A stretch of DNA of 64,000 bases from Apibacter adventoris. GTDB lineage: Bacteria; Bacteroidota; Bacteroidia; Flavobacteriales; Weeksellaceae. Positions 19,304 to 28,340 of this stretch are shown here, piece by piece. A program made the translations under genes and the position numbers. Under the pieces are notes generated by a model that was not told the origin of the DNA, made no database searches, and saw nothing but the letters and a program-made list of their open reading frames with translations. Each line of letters opens with the position of its first letter. Position 1 is the stretch's first letter. Location: the NCBI RefSeq assembly GCF_002964975.1, contig NZ_PSZM01000001.1, forward strand, positions 186,001-250,000, read 5' to 3'.

Positions 19304-21025
19304 TTAATGTACTTTCCAACCATGTGATTTTTGTTGAATTTCCCATAATCGAGCATATATTCCATTTTTATTTAATAACTCTTGATGATTTCCTTTTTCT
19401 GCTATTTCTCCGTCATTTAAAACCAATATTTGTTGTGCTTTTTGAATAGTTGAAAGCTTATGGGCAATTACTACAACGGTTTTTGATTTTACAAGTTCCT
19501 GTATAGCCTGTTGTATATATATTTCATTCTCGGGATCTAAGCTAGCAGTAGCTTCATCCAGCAAAATTATAGGAGCATTCTTAAGCAAAGCTCTTGCTAT
19601 GCTTATACGTTGTTTCTGACCCCCAGATAATTTTCCTCCTCCTTCCCCTACACGTGTATCCATTCCTTCAGGAAAATCTTCTACAAAACTAAGTACTTGC
19701 GCCTTACGTGCTGCTTCCCATATTTCTTCCTGAGTTGCTTCGGGATTTCCTATTTTTATATTATTATAAATTGAATCATCAAAAAGATATACTTCCTGAA
19801 ATACTTCTGCAATCATTTTATAAAAAACTTTCTGATTGATTGAGCGTATATCTATTCCTCCTATTTTAATACTTCCCTCAGTAACATCCCAAAAACGGGC
19901 AATTAAAGAAGCTATGGTTGTTTTCCCAGATCCGGAATGCCCTACAAGTGCTAACATAGACTTTTCGGGTACTAAAAAGTTTAAACTACGTACTGTTAAT
20001 TTATCTTGATATTTAAAATTTACTTCATTAAATTCTATGCTAAATTTTTCGGGAATTAAATTTTCCATAGATTCCATGGTAGGTTCTTTTAATACCCCTA
20101 TGACTCTTTTTAGACTTTCATTCATATAACGAATCGTAAAATAATCTACCATGATCACTTTCATAGGATTATACAAATTATAGCCCATAATCAAAAAAGT
20201 TATGAGTACGGGAATAGTTATAGAACCTACTGAAAGATAATATAGCCCTAAAGCTATCATTAATAGAAAACCTATTTCAAAGAATATACTTGTCGTTACA
20301 AGGAAAGGTCCGGGTAAAGCTTCCATTCGTATGCTTTTTTTACGTAAATCATCAAAAGCATTTTCCAAAGTTTTATTTTTTTCACCAGTAATTCCATACG
20401 ATTTTAAATGTCTAATACCTTGAACATATTCAAGGAATTTAGCCCCTACCTGATTCCTTGCAATAATCTGTTTTTCTCCCAAATGTTTAAATAAATAATT
20501 TGCAAATCCTAAGAAAGGTATAATTAAAGGAATTACAGCTAACAAACACAGGGCTAAACGCCAGTCATATATAAAAAGAAAAATAGAAAGAACACAGGTT
20601 CCAAATACAGCTGATGTAAGATTTCCAAAACTATGTCCGAAAATTCCTTCAAAATTAGCTACATCTTGTAATATAACAGAGGCAATTTCTCCAGGGTCCC
20701 GTTGTTTAAAAAAACCTAAGGAAAATTTTTGAATACGATTTCCTAAGTTAATTCGTAAACGATAAGACAATTCATACACCCAAATATTGGATGTAACCAT
20801 AGCTTTAGATGCTACTATAAATTGTATTATAAGCATAAAAAACATTATTCCAACCACTGTCCATATCCTTGAAATGTTAGGATGGACTGAAAATAACTCC
20901 CATATAATTACTAATAAAACTCCTGAGGGAACTACTAAAAAAATACTATGAATTATTTCCAATAGCATAACCTTACTTGTATCTTTTCTATTATAGGAGG
21001 TTACGTATTTTAAATTTTTAATCAT
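19304..21025 (-). CDS. ABC half-exporter (membrane plus ATPase), second of a pair, 573 aa
   Basis: N-terminal six-helix exporter membrane domain (about 15-320) and ATPase domain with Walker A GHSGSGKT, signature LSGGQKQR, Walker B IILLDEATASLD and H-loop IAHKLST. Catalytic residues all look intact. It resembles the YbtP/YbtQ and IrtA/IrtB type of paired exporter-fold transporters often connected with siderophore or iron traffic. Encoded in one direction with a small membrane protein (gap 28 bases) and the other half-exporter upstream (21933-23684), so the two halves very likely form a heterodimer. The substrate is inferred only from resemblance and the nearby AraC regulator. Confidence 0.9.
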   Translation of the reverse strand: MIKNLKYVTSYNRKDTSKVMLLEIIHSIFLVVPSGVLLVIIWELFSVHPNISRIWTVVGIMFFMLIIQFIVASKAMVTSNIWVYELSYRLRINLGNRIQKFSLGFFKQRDPGEIASVILQDVANFEGIFGHSFGNLTSAVFGTCVLSIFLFIYDWRLALCLLAVIPLIIPFLGFANYLFKHLGEKQIIARNQVGAKFLEYVQGIRHLKSYGITGEKNKTLENAFDDLRKKSIRMEALPGPFLVTTSIFFEIGFLLMIALGLYYLSVGSITIPVLITFLIMGYNLYNPMKVIMVDYFTIRYMNESLKRVIGVLKEPTMESMENLIPEKFSIEFNEVNFKYQDKLTVRSLNFLVPEKSMLALVGHSGSGKTTIASLIARFWDVTEGSIKIGGIDIRSINQKVFYKMIAEVFQEVYLFDDSIYNNIKIGNPEATQEEIWEAARKAQVLSFVEDFPEGMDTRVGEGGGKLSGGQKQRISIARALLKNAPIILLDEATASLDPENEIYIQQAIQELVKSKTVVVIAHKLSTIQKAQQILVLNDGEIAEKGNHQELLNKNGIYARLWEIQQKSHGWKVH

Positions 21026-21053
21026 TCCGGATTTAATTTTTATTTAACCTGTT

Positions 21054-21782
21054 TTATTTCGTACTACTATTTAATTTATTCCTGAATAAAATCAATAATA
21101 TAAGGAAAAACACCAAATAAGAAATATTAAATACGGAAGCTCCTATCCAGCTTTTTAAATTTGAAGTAGGTGGTAGTAATTGTAAGGGCAGTTGTTGATA
21201 TAATGAAATGAAAACCGGGCTTATAAATCCAGCCCATCTCGGTAAAACGGTTTTTTTGAAAAAAACCAATAGAGAAAATAATATCCAGCCTAAAAATAAA
21301 ACAATAATAGCAGGAGCCCAGGCTATATAAAATACTTTCATAAATCCTGAAGCTGTTTTCAATAAATATGGGTGCGCAATTGCATCTGTATGGTAAATTG
21401 TTTTATAAATTTCTCCGGCAAAGAAAAAAACAGAATGTCCTAAAGGCATCAACATTACACTCAAAATTAGAAGAAAATAAGTAACATAAACATACCACGG
21501 ATTTTTATCTTTAATATATTGATATGCCAACCATATTCCCGGTAAAAATAATGAAGCTGTCATAGCTGCAATTAAGGCTCCACACATCAACCTTTCTGTT
21601 GATCCTTGTAACATAAGTATTGAAATATTTGGATCTACTTTTCCTACATAAACTTCAGTAAATAGAGGATAGTCTTTAGGATTAACAGTAAAACCCGCAA
21701 TGAGAATATCTCCTGTAATCCAACATAAAGAAGCTATAATGGCTGAAATAAAAGATCCTTTAATTTTAGTTGAATAAGTCAT
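21054..21782 (-). CDS. Multi-spanning membrane protein of unknown function, 242 aa
   Basis: About seven hydrophobic segments (roughly residues 12-34, 65-90, 97-118, 145-170, 180-205, 215-238) and no enzymatic motif that I recognise; possibly the DUF6796-type family, from memory. It lies between the two ABC half-exporter genes, 28 bases before the downstream one, which suggests it is part of the same transport system, perhaps as an accessory or modifying membrane subunit. Start ATG at 21782 is clear. Confidence 0.75.
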   Translation of the reverse strand: MTYSTKIKGSFISAIIASLCWITGDILIAGFTVNPKDYPLFTEVYVGKVDPNISILMLQGSTERLMCGALIAAMTASLFLPGIWLAYQYIKDKNPWYVYVTYFLLILSVMLMPLGHSVFFFAGEIYKTIYHTDAIAHPYLLKTASGFMKVFYIAWAPAIIVLFLGWILFSLLVFFKKTVLPRWAGFISPVFISLYQQLPLQLLPPTSNLKSWIGASVFNISYLVFFLILLILFRNKLNSSTK

Positions 21783-21932
21783 TTTGAAATTAAATGTTTG
21801 AGTATTTATATTTTTTCTGGCATCATGAAATCTTGTTATTATTGAATGTCTTTATCTTTCTTTCATCATATATGTATTAATTATTAGGTTATCTCTTTAT
21901 ATATTATTTTATCTTTTACTATACGGAATGAT

Positions 21933-23684
21933 TTATATTACAAATTCCTGAGCTCTGATATGCGCATTCCACATTCTTTGATATAAATGACTATTTAAAA
22001 GCAAATCCATATGTTTCCCTTTATCTACAATTCTTCCTTTATCAAATACCAATATTTGATCGGCATCAACAATAGTACTCAAACGATGTGCTATGATCAA
22101 AACTGTTTTATTTTTAATTAACTCACTGAATGCTTGTTGTATTTTATATTCGTTTTCGGAATCTGCAAATGCAGTGGCTTCATCCAGAATAAGAATAGGG
22201 GCATCTTTTAGTATGGCTCTTGCGAGTTGAAATCTCTGTTGTTCTCCTCCACTAAGGTGTACCCCCGATTGTCCGAATAAAGTATCATAGCCATTTGGAA
22301 GGCTTATAATAAAATCATGTATTTGGGCAGCTTTAGCCGCTTGTTCTACTTCTTTAAAGGTTTTATGCATTCCCATGCGAATATTCTCTAGCAAACTCTC
22401 TTGAAACATAAAACTGTCCTGAAAAACAAAAGAAACTAATTTCATCAATTGATCTATTGGATAATCTTTTATATTAATCCCCCCTATTTTAATTGCCCCT
22501 TCATTTACATCCCAAAATCTAGATAAAAGTTGCCCTACGGTACTTTTACCTGCTCCTGATGGTCCTACCAATGCTGTAATACTTTTTTCTCGGACCTGAA
22601 AGCTTATGTCGGATAAAACATTTTGATTTTCTTTATATCCGAAATTAACATTTGAAAATTCAACATGGTTCGCATCAATATGTTGTACAATAGTATTTTC
22701 AGGTAATACTTCTTGATTAACTAAATGATCAATTTGTTCTACCCCTCTGTTTATTATAGAAAGTTGCATTCCCATGTTATTTAATACAAAAAGAGGTTTA
22801 ATATATCCGGTTCCTAGTATTAGAAATAATAATAACACTGGTAAGGTAATTCCATTTTTAAAATATAGATACAATCCAAGCACTAAAACAGGTAATAAAG
22901 CATTGCTTATAAAACTCATAAATATAGCATATGCAGGAGTATTACTCCTAATCCATTTATTTACAAAATGATTAAAATTTTTTACTGCATTCCCATATTT
23001 ATTGAAAGTTTCTGCTGACTGTCCAAAAATTTTCATTACCGGCATTGCCCTTACATATTCTACGATACCAGCATTCATTTCTTCAAGAGATTGATGGTAT
23101 TGCTTAATCAAAGCTTTATTTCTACCCATGTATAAAATCGGCATCCAAATCATCAGTATAGATAAGGGTAAAAAACTGATAAGAGCCATCCTCCAATCCT
23201 GACTAAATAAATAACTGATTGTGATAATAGGTAGGGATATTCCTTTGATAAAATCCGGAATTTGATGAGCTATAAAATTTTCCATTCTTTCAACATCATC
23301 CAAAAGTATTTTTTTTAGAGCTCCAGAATTGCTATTACTAAGAACTCCCATGGATAGTCGTCCCACTTTTTCTGTAATATATTTTCGAAGTTCAAATAAA
23401 ATATTGTATGCCGCAATATGTGATAATATTACTGAACCATAAAACACACATGTGCTTATTACAGCAGCTATTAGAGCATAAATAATATATTCTTTAATGA
23501 TTCCGTAATTAATTGAAGTTTTAGCTAATTCTTTTATAATATAGAATACAAGAATATAAGGAATCATACTCAGCAAGGCATGAATAATTGCTAAAAAACC
23601 GGATATAAAAAGAAGACCTTTTCTTCTCCCTGCAATTTCTAGCAACCGTAAAATACCTTTTTTCTTTTTATTCTTTTTTTTCAT
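21933..23684 (-). CDS. ABC half-exporter (membrane plus ATPase), first of a pair, 583 aa
   Basis: Very Lys-rich N-terminus (MKKKNKKKKG), six-helix exporter domain and an ATPase domain with Walker A GPSGAGKS, signature LSGGEQQRF, Walker B ILILDEATAFAD and H-loop IAHRLST. The D-loop reads AFADSENE instead of the usual ASLDPENE found in the partner, a modest asymmetry of a heterodimer. First gene of the three-gene minus-strand unit; the regulator of the AraC family starts 155 bases away on the other strand, so the unit is probably controlled from that shared region. Confidence 0.9.
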   Translation of the reverse strand: MKKKNKKKKGILRLLEIAGRRKGLLFISGFLAIIHALLSMIPYILVFYIIKELAKTSINYGIIKEYIIYALIAAVISTCVFYGSVILSHIAAYNILFELRKYITEKVGRLSMGVLSNSNSGALKKILLDDVERMENFIAHQIPDFIKGISLPIITISYLFSQDWRMALISFLPLSILMIWMPILYMGRNKALIKQYHQSLEEMNAGIVEYVRAMPVMKIFGQSAETFNKYGNAVKNFNHFVNKWIRSNTPAYAIFMSFISNALLPVLVLGLYLYFKNGITLPVLLLFLILGTGYIKPLFVLNNMGMQLSIINRGVEQIDHLVNQEVLPENTIVQHIDANHVEFSNVNFGYKENQNVLSDISFQVREKSITALVGPSGAGKSTVGQLLSRFWDVNEGAIKIGGINIKDYPIDQLMKLVSFVFQDSFMFQESLLENIRMGMHKTFKEVEQAAKAAQIHDFIISLPNGYDTLFGQSGVHLSGGEQQRFQLARAILKDAPILILDEATAFADSENEYKIQQAFSELIKNKTVLIIAHRLSTIVDADQILVFDKGRIVDKGKHMDLLLNSHLYQRMWNAHIRAQEFVI

Positions 23685-23707
23685 TACTAAAAGATATTAA
23701 ATTATCA

Positions 23708-23718
23708 AGAATGATTCT
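23708..23718. promoter_or_regulatory. Fur/PerR-like palindrome AGAAT-g-ATTCT
   Basis: Five-base arms around one base, in the divergent region between the ABC exporter unit and the AraC gene; the 1-base-centre layout is that of Fur-family sites, but the arms are short and the outer bases do not pair. Weak support. Confidence 0.25.
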
Positions 23719-23839
23719 AAATAATTTACCTATTTTTGCAAATATATCTGATTACAAAATTTAATTAGGGATGTTAAAAGGAGTAAAATTTCCATAATAA
23801 GGATAATTTGAAAGTATGATCTAATGCAAATAAAATAAT

Positions 23840-24835
23840 ATGGCTCTACGATTGTATAATAAAGAAGGAACCGAACTTTTTATGGAAAGTAAATTTCCCT
23901 GTATAGTTGATAATATAATTAATGAACCTATCCATGAAAATATTATTTGTATTGATTCTCATTTGGGGAAAGGATACTACAAAGAAATTTATTTTGATGG
24001 AATACACATGGATTTTTGGGTTTTATCTTTAGCTAAAGATACCTTTTTTTATTTTGAAAGTGATTATGAAAATGTTGAAATGCTTTTTTCATTAAAAGGT
24101 AAAAATACTATTTTTTCAAATAATTTTGTTTCTAATATAAGCTTTGAATCTAATCATCATAATATTATTTATGCAAATGAGGTAAATGGTAAAATAAAAT
24201 GGGAAAGCAAAGATTTACAATTATTTAAAATTAATTTTAATCCTAATATTTTTAAACGTTTCCTCCCAAATGAAAAACTTTTCTATAATTTCAGAAATTG
24301 CATTGAAAAAGGGAAATCTGGAACATTCAGTCCCTATAATTATTGCATAAATCTACAAATGTATACTATAATTGAAGAAATTATAGAATGTAAAAAAATA
24401 GGTTTATACAAAAAAATGTTTTTGGAATCTAAAATTATTGAACTTTTATTGTTACAGTTAGAACAATTCACTGATCAAGGTAATTACTCTTTTACATTAA
24501 AGAAAAGAGATATTGATAAAATTTATGCTGTACGGGAAATTATAATGAAAAACCTTAATAAAAATATATCGCTCATTGAATTGGCACATCTTGTAGGTAC
24601 GAATGAATTTATGTTAAAAAAAGGATTCAAGGAGCTATTCGGAACTACAGTTTTTAAATTCTGGAATGATGCTAAGATGGAGCAAGCAAGATCTATGCTT
24701 ATACAAGAAAATATGAATATTAAAGAAATATCTTATTTTATGGGATATAAAAATCAAAGACATTTCGCTTCTGCATTTAAACGAAAATTTGGATTTCCTC
24801 CTAGTCATTTAAATAATATTTATAGAAATATTTAA
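23840..24835 (+). CDS. AraC-family regulator, PchR/YbtA-like, 331 aa
   Basis: N-terminal ligand-binding region of about 220 residues without a recognisable cupin signature and a C-terminal pair of helix-turn-helix motifs (about 235-331; ISLIELAHLVGTNEFMLKKGFKELFG and IKEISYFMGYKNQRHFASAFKRKFGFPPS). The overall layout resembles PchR/YbtA regulators that respond to siderophores and switch on uptake and transport genes. Its divergent position next to the paired ABC exporters supports a local role. A TATTTTTG element at 23731-23738 could be its promoter, about 100 bases upstream. Confidence 0.87.
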   Translation: MALRLYNKEGTELFMESKFPCIVDNIINEPIHENIICIDSHLGKGYYKEIYFDGIHMDFWVLSLAKDTFFYFESDYENVEMLFSLKGKNTIFSNNFVSNISFESNHHNIIYANEVNGKIKWESKDLQLFKINFNPNIFKRFLPNEKLFYNFRNCIEKGKSGTFSPYNYCINLQMYTIIEEIIECKKIGLYKKMFLESKIIELLLLQLEQFTDQGNYSFTLKKRDIDKIYAVREIIMKNLNKNISLIELAHLVGTNEFMLKKGFKELFGTTVFKFWNDAKMEQARSMLIQENMNIKEISYFMGYKNQRHFASAFKRKFGFPPSHLNNIYRNI

Positions 24836-24916
24836 TTATGCAAATTTAAGTTTTTCTTATTTCCTTAATGAATAAATTAATAAACTTCAACATCAAAACT
24901 AAAATAAAATTTTAAA

Positions 24917-24947
24917 AGAGAATGTAAATTGGGATTCTCTATTTTTT
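24917..24947 (+). terminator. Hairpin terminator after the AraC gene
   Basis: Arms agagaat (24917-24923) and attctct (24934-24940), loop of 10, followed by a T-rich tract. Moderate strength. Confidence 0.5.
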
Positions 24948-24980
24948 ATTTAAATCAAAAAATTTTCATTTACATAAAGA

Positions 24981-25475
24981 TTATATTAATTCTCTATTCC
25001 CTATTTGTTCTATTGCATCTTTTTCTTTCTTCTCTTGTATATCCTTTTCAAATCCCTTAATATTAACTACTCTGGTACTTGACCATTTATCATGCCAACC
25101 TAGATAACCTAGAAAAGAAAGTTGATCAAAAGGAATTATTCGTAAAATATTTCTTAAAGCCAACACTTTCGACGTCGGAGTTTGACCGTTTTCGTAGACT
25201 ACTTTAGTTTTGGTTAAAAACTTCCCTATACTTTGTCCTTTAAATATCACTTCTTGAGCAATCATAAATAAGATGTAAAAAAACATAGTAATCAACCTAT
25301 CCAATAAACTGTTTTCTTCCATGTAACTAAAAAAATTTTCAGCAATTCCTAAAATCCATATAAAAGAAAAAAACGTAACGATAAAAACATAGTAGATAAT
25401 TAAATCTATTATATAATTTATAAAACGAACACCTTTTGAAGCTAAATTATATTCTACTTCGCTATAATATTCCAT
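24981..25475 (-). CDS. RDD-family membrane protein, 164 aa
   Basis: Begins with the family signature around ASKGVRFINYIIDLIIYY (Arg and Asp retained) and has three hydrophobic segments (about 18-45, 60-82, 105-120). RDD proteins are small inner-membrane proteins of unknown or varied function. A promoter-like TACTTTTG (minus strand 25499-25492) precedes the ATG by 16 bases. Confidence 0.85.
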   Translation of the reverse strand: MEYYSEVEYNLASKGVRFINYIIDLIIYYVFIVTFFSFIWILGIAENFFSYMEENSLLDRLITMFFYILFMIAQEVIFKGQSIGKFLTKTKVVYENGQTPTSKVLALRNILRIIPFDQLSFLGYLGWHDKWSSTRVVNIKGFEKDIQEKKEKDAIEQIGNRELI

Positions 25476-25491
25476 CTAATTAGTTTAGCAA

Positions 25492-25499
25492 CAAAAGTA
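25492..25499 (-). promoter_or_regulatory. -7 promoter element TACTTTTG of the RDD gene
   Basis: Minus-strand TAnnTTTG match 16 bases upstream of the start codon; no -33 TTG recognised. Confidence 0.45.
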
Positions 25500-25674
25500 A
25501 AAAATTCTCCTAATTATAAAAATTTATTATAATATATATTATCAATCCTTTTCATTTAGCCTAAACAAATGATCATTTTTTAAATAATTAAAAATGTAAA
25601 AATATATAGACGAACTATATTTTATACTTTATTTTTTATAATTTAATATCATCATAATCTAATAATGTTTTATG

Positions 25675-25682
25675 TACCTTTG
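25675..25682 (+). promoter_or_regulatory. -7 promoter element TACCTTTG of metH1
   Basis: TAnnTTTG match that lies inside the frame opened by an ATG at 25665; transcription would start near 25688, so translation must begin at the next ATG, 25701. Confidence 0.6.
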
Positions 25683-25700
25683 TATGAGGTAAATTTAAAT

Positions 25701-26693
25701 ATGAAAATAGAAGACCTTATTAAAAAGAAGATATTGGTATTAGATGGCGCTATGGGAACCATGATTCAGCAATATAAATTTCAAGAAAAAGAATATCGTG
25801 GAGAAAGGTTTAAAGATTGGAAGACCGATTTAAAAGGAAATAATGATCTTTTATCAATTACTCAGCCAAAAGTTATTCAGAACATTCATTTGGAATATTT
25901 TGAGTCTGGAGCAGATATAGTTGAAACAAATACTTTTAATGCGAATCGTATATCTATGTCCGATTATGGAATGCAAGATCTAGTAAAGGAACTCAATTCA
26001 GCATCTGTAAGTGTAGCTAAACAAGCTAGAGATGAATATTGGGCAAAATATGGAAAAAAACCTTTATTTATTGCCGGATCTTTGGGACCTACTTCTAAAA
26101 CCGCCTCTATTTCTCCAGATGTTAATGATCCTGCATATCGTGAAGTCGATTTTGATTTTTTAGCTGAAATATATAAAGAACAAGCAATATCTCTTATTAA
26201 ATCCGGAGCAGATATTCTTTTAGTAGAGACTATTTTCGATACATTAAATGCTAAAGCTGCTTTTTTTGGAATTGAAGAAGCTTTTGACGAAACTGGAAAA
26301 AGTCTTCCTTTAATGGCTTCAGGAACTATAACAGATGCTGCCGGAAGAACTTTATCAGGGCAAACTACTGAAGCATTTCTAATTTCACTTTCTCATCTTC
26401 CTCTTTTATCTATAGGTCTAAATTGTGCTTTAGGTGCAGAACAATTATTACAATATCTGGAAATATTAGCTAAAAAATCTATTTTTTATATTAGTGCACA
26501 TCCTAATGCTGGTCTTCCTAATCCTTTAGGTGGCTATGATGAAACTCCGGAAATGATGGCTGAAAAAATAAAAGTTTATTTAGAGAACAATTTAGTTAAT
26601 ATTATAGGTGGATGTTGTGGAACTAGTCCGGCACATATTAAACTATTTGCAGAATTAGCCGCTCAATACCCTCCACGTCAAATACCAAATTAA
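25701..26693 (+). CDS. metH: Methionine synthase, homocysteine-binding half (MetH1), 330 aa
   Basis: A stand-alone homocysteine S-methyltransferase barrel: VLDGAMGTMIQ at the N-terminus, VETNTFNANRISM, and zinc-ligand cysteines in GLNCALGAEQ and in IIGGCCGTSPAHIK near the C-terminus. These are the three Cys that hold the catalytic zinc in the MetH first domain. It supplies the module missing from MetH2 at 4169-6838. The start at 25701 (MKIEDLIKKKILVLDG) matches the family N-terminus and agrees with the promoter at 25675; an upstream in-frame ATG (25665) lies before that promoter. No folate or cobalamin domain follows, and the next gene is on the other strand. Confidence 0.95.
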   Translation: MKIEDLIKKKILVLDGAMGTMIQQYKFQEKEYRGERFKDWKTDLKGNNDLLSITQPKVIQNIHLEYFESGADIVETNTFNANRISMSDYGMQDLVKELNSASVSVAKQARDEYWAKYGKKPLFIAGSLGPTSKTASISPDVNDPAYREVDFDFLAEIYKEQAISLIKSGADILLVETIFDTLNAKAAFFGIEEAFDETGKSLPLMASGTITDAAGRTLSGQTTEAFLISLSHLPLLSIGLNCALGAEQLLQYLEILAKKSIFYISAHPNAGLPNPLGGYDETPEMMAEKIKVYLENNLVNIIGGCCGTSPAHIKLFAELAAQYPPRQIPN

Positions 26694-26760
26694 AATTCTC
26701 ATTAAATTTTATTCTAAATTAAAAAAATGTAAAATTTAATATGTTATAAAATCAATAAAA

Positions 26761-26784
26761 AAGTCGGAAGATAACTTCCGACTT
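26761..26784. terminator. Bidirectional terminator between metH1 and hsp20
   Basis: Perfect 10-bp stem aagtcggaag / cttccgactt with a 4-base loop (ataa). On the minus strand it is followed by a run of T, so it mainly ends hsp20. Confidence 0.85.
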
Positions 26785-26804
26785 CTTATATTAGTATTTA
26801 TTTA

Positions 26805-27224
26805 TTATTTTACTTCAATTTGCTTAGGTGCTATTTCTGTTTTTTCTTTTTTTGGTAGGGTTAATTTAAGTACCCCGTCTTTATATGAAGCATCAATTTT
26901 AGCTGCATCTATATTTGCATCATCAATAGTAAAACTCCTACTAAAGCTAGATTGCATATATTCTACCCTATGTGATTTTTTATCTTTATTTTCTATTTTT
27001 TTATCATAACTAATAGTCAAAAGCCCATTTTCTAAATTAACTTTAAAATCATTTTTTTCGAGTCCTGGTGCATATAAATCAACTTCAAAATTATCATTGT
27101 CTTCTGTAATATTTACTGGTGGAAATTTAATTTCTGGCTTATTCCAACCGGTTGATGTACTAAATAATTCATCTAATAAACTACTTAATCCTTTGTTTTC
27201 TGTTTTTATAATATCTGTTGCCAT
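26805..27224 (-). CDS. Small heat-shock protein, Hsp20/alpha-crystallin family, 139 aa
   Basis: ATP-independent holdase chaperone. The alpha-crystallin domain runs from about residue 33 (PPVNITEDNDNFEVDLYAPGL) to 128, with the conserved YKDGVLKLTLPKKE motif near the end (the usual A-x-x-x-n-G-v-L signature) and a short IEVK tail after IAPKQ. Length is typical of the family. Single gene; no CIRCE element or other heat-shock operator was found in its upstream region. Confidence 0.93.
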   Translation of the reverse strand: MATDIIKTENKGLSSLLDELFSTSTGWNKPEIKFPPVNITEDNDNFEVDLYAPGLEKNDFKVNLENGLLTISYDKKIENKDKKSHRVEYMQSSFSRSFTIDDANIDAAKIDASYKDGVLKLTLPKKEKTEIAPKQIEVK

Positions 27225-27448
27225 GATTTAATTATTTTTTTAAATTACATTTACTTATTTTTCAAAATATATACCAATATAAAATAAAAAAAAGGAGATA
27301 CATCTAATAATTTGAAAATCAAAACACTACAATTAACATTAAAATTACACACACATTAAAAAGCGACTTTTTGTCTTATTTTTTTATAAAATAAATATAA
27401 ATACGTCATATTGACTTATTTTTTAAATGTTTTTTTAATAGATTTTCT

Positions 27449-27456
27449 TACATTTG
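27449..27456 (+). promoter_or_regulatory. -7 promoter element TACATTTG of the DedA gene
   Basis: TAnnTTTG match 39 bases upstream of the ATG at 27496; no good -33 TTG. Confidence 0.45.
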
Positions 27457-27495
27457 TTAGCTTATAAGAAATTATATATATTTTAATTAGTTTTT

Positions 27496-28146
27496 ATGGA
27501 ATTTATTCAGTATCTCATAGATTTTGTCATTCATATTAATGTTCATTTAGATGAATTAATGAGTAACTATGGCAATTGGGTATATGCAATTCTTTTCTTG
27601 ATCATTTTTTGTGAAACCGGTCTGGTTGTAACACCTTTTTTACCAGGAGATTCTTTATTATTTTCTGCAGGAGCATTAGCTGCATCTAGTGATCAGCTTA
27701 GTATATATATACTTGCCCTACTTTTTGTTTTTGCTGCTATTATTGGAGATACCGTAAATTTTGAAATCGGAAAATATTTCGGTCATAAGCTTTTTAATAA
27801 TCCTAATTCTAAAATATTTAAACAAAGCTACCTTCAAAAAACTCATGAATTTTATGCAAAACATGGTGGCAAAACTATTATTCTTGCACGATTTGTACCT
27901 ATTGTAAGAACATTTGCCCCTTTTGTAGCCGGTATGGGGCGTATGAGTTATAAGTATTTCATTTCTTATAATATTATAGGTGGCATTGTTTGGGTTTTCA
28001 TTTTCTTATTTCTCGGATATTTAGTAGGAAATAATGATTGGGTTAAAAATCACCTTCCTATATTGATGGTTATCATAATTGTTGTATCTATTCTTCCCGG
28101 AATTATAGAAGTTGCCAGAAATAAATGGGTAAATAAAAAAAATTAG
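27496..28146 (+). CDS. DedA-family inner-membrane protein, 216 aa
   Basis: Shows the DedA/SNARE-associated (VTT) pattern: [38 protein letters not shown], and [33 protein letters not shown], with a C-terminal hydrophobic helix and a basic tail (RNKWVNKKN). DedA proteins are linked to lipid (undecaprenyl-phosphate or phospholipid) flipping and membrane-potential maintenance. The motif pieces quoted contain the conserved Glu, Asp and Arg residues of the family. Length normal; monocistronic. Confidence 0.92.
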   Translation: MEFIQYLIDFVIHINVHLDELMSNYGNWVYAILFLIIFCETGLVVTPFLPGDSLLFSAGALAASSDQLSIYILALLFVFAAIIGDTVNFEIGKYFGHKLFNNPNSKIFKQSYLQKTHEFYAKHGGKTIILARFVPIVRTFAPFVAGMGRMSYKYFISYNIIGGIVWVFIFLFLGYLVGNNDWVKNHLPILMVIIIVVSILPGIIEVARNKWVNKKN

Positions 28147-28340
28147 AACTAAAATATTTTTTATAAAAAAGAACCCTTATTTTCAAAGACTTTATTTAAT
28201 TTATTACACTACAAAATTGAACAAATTCTTCCATAGTCGGTAATTTGGTTTATATTTTCAGATTCGATTTATTATAATATCAAAAATAAATATGAATCAA
28301 AATATTCAGACATAACAAAATTATTACCTTCTTTTTTCAA

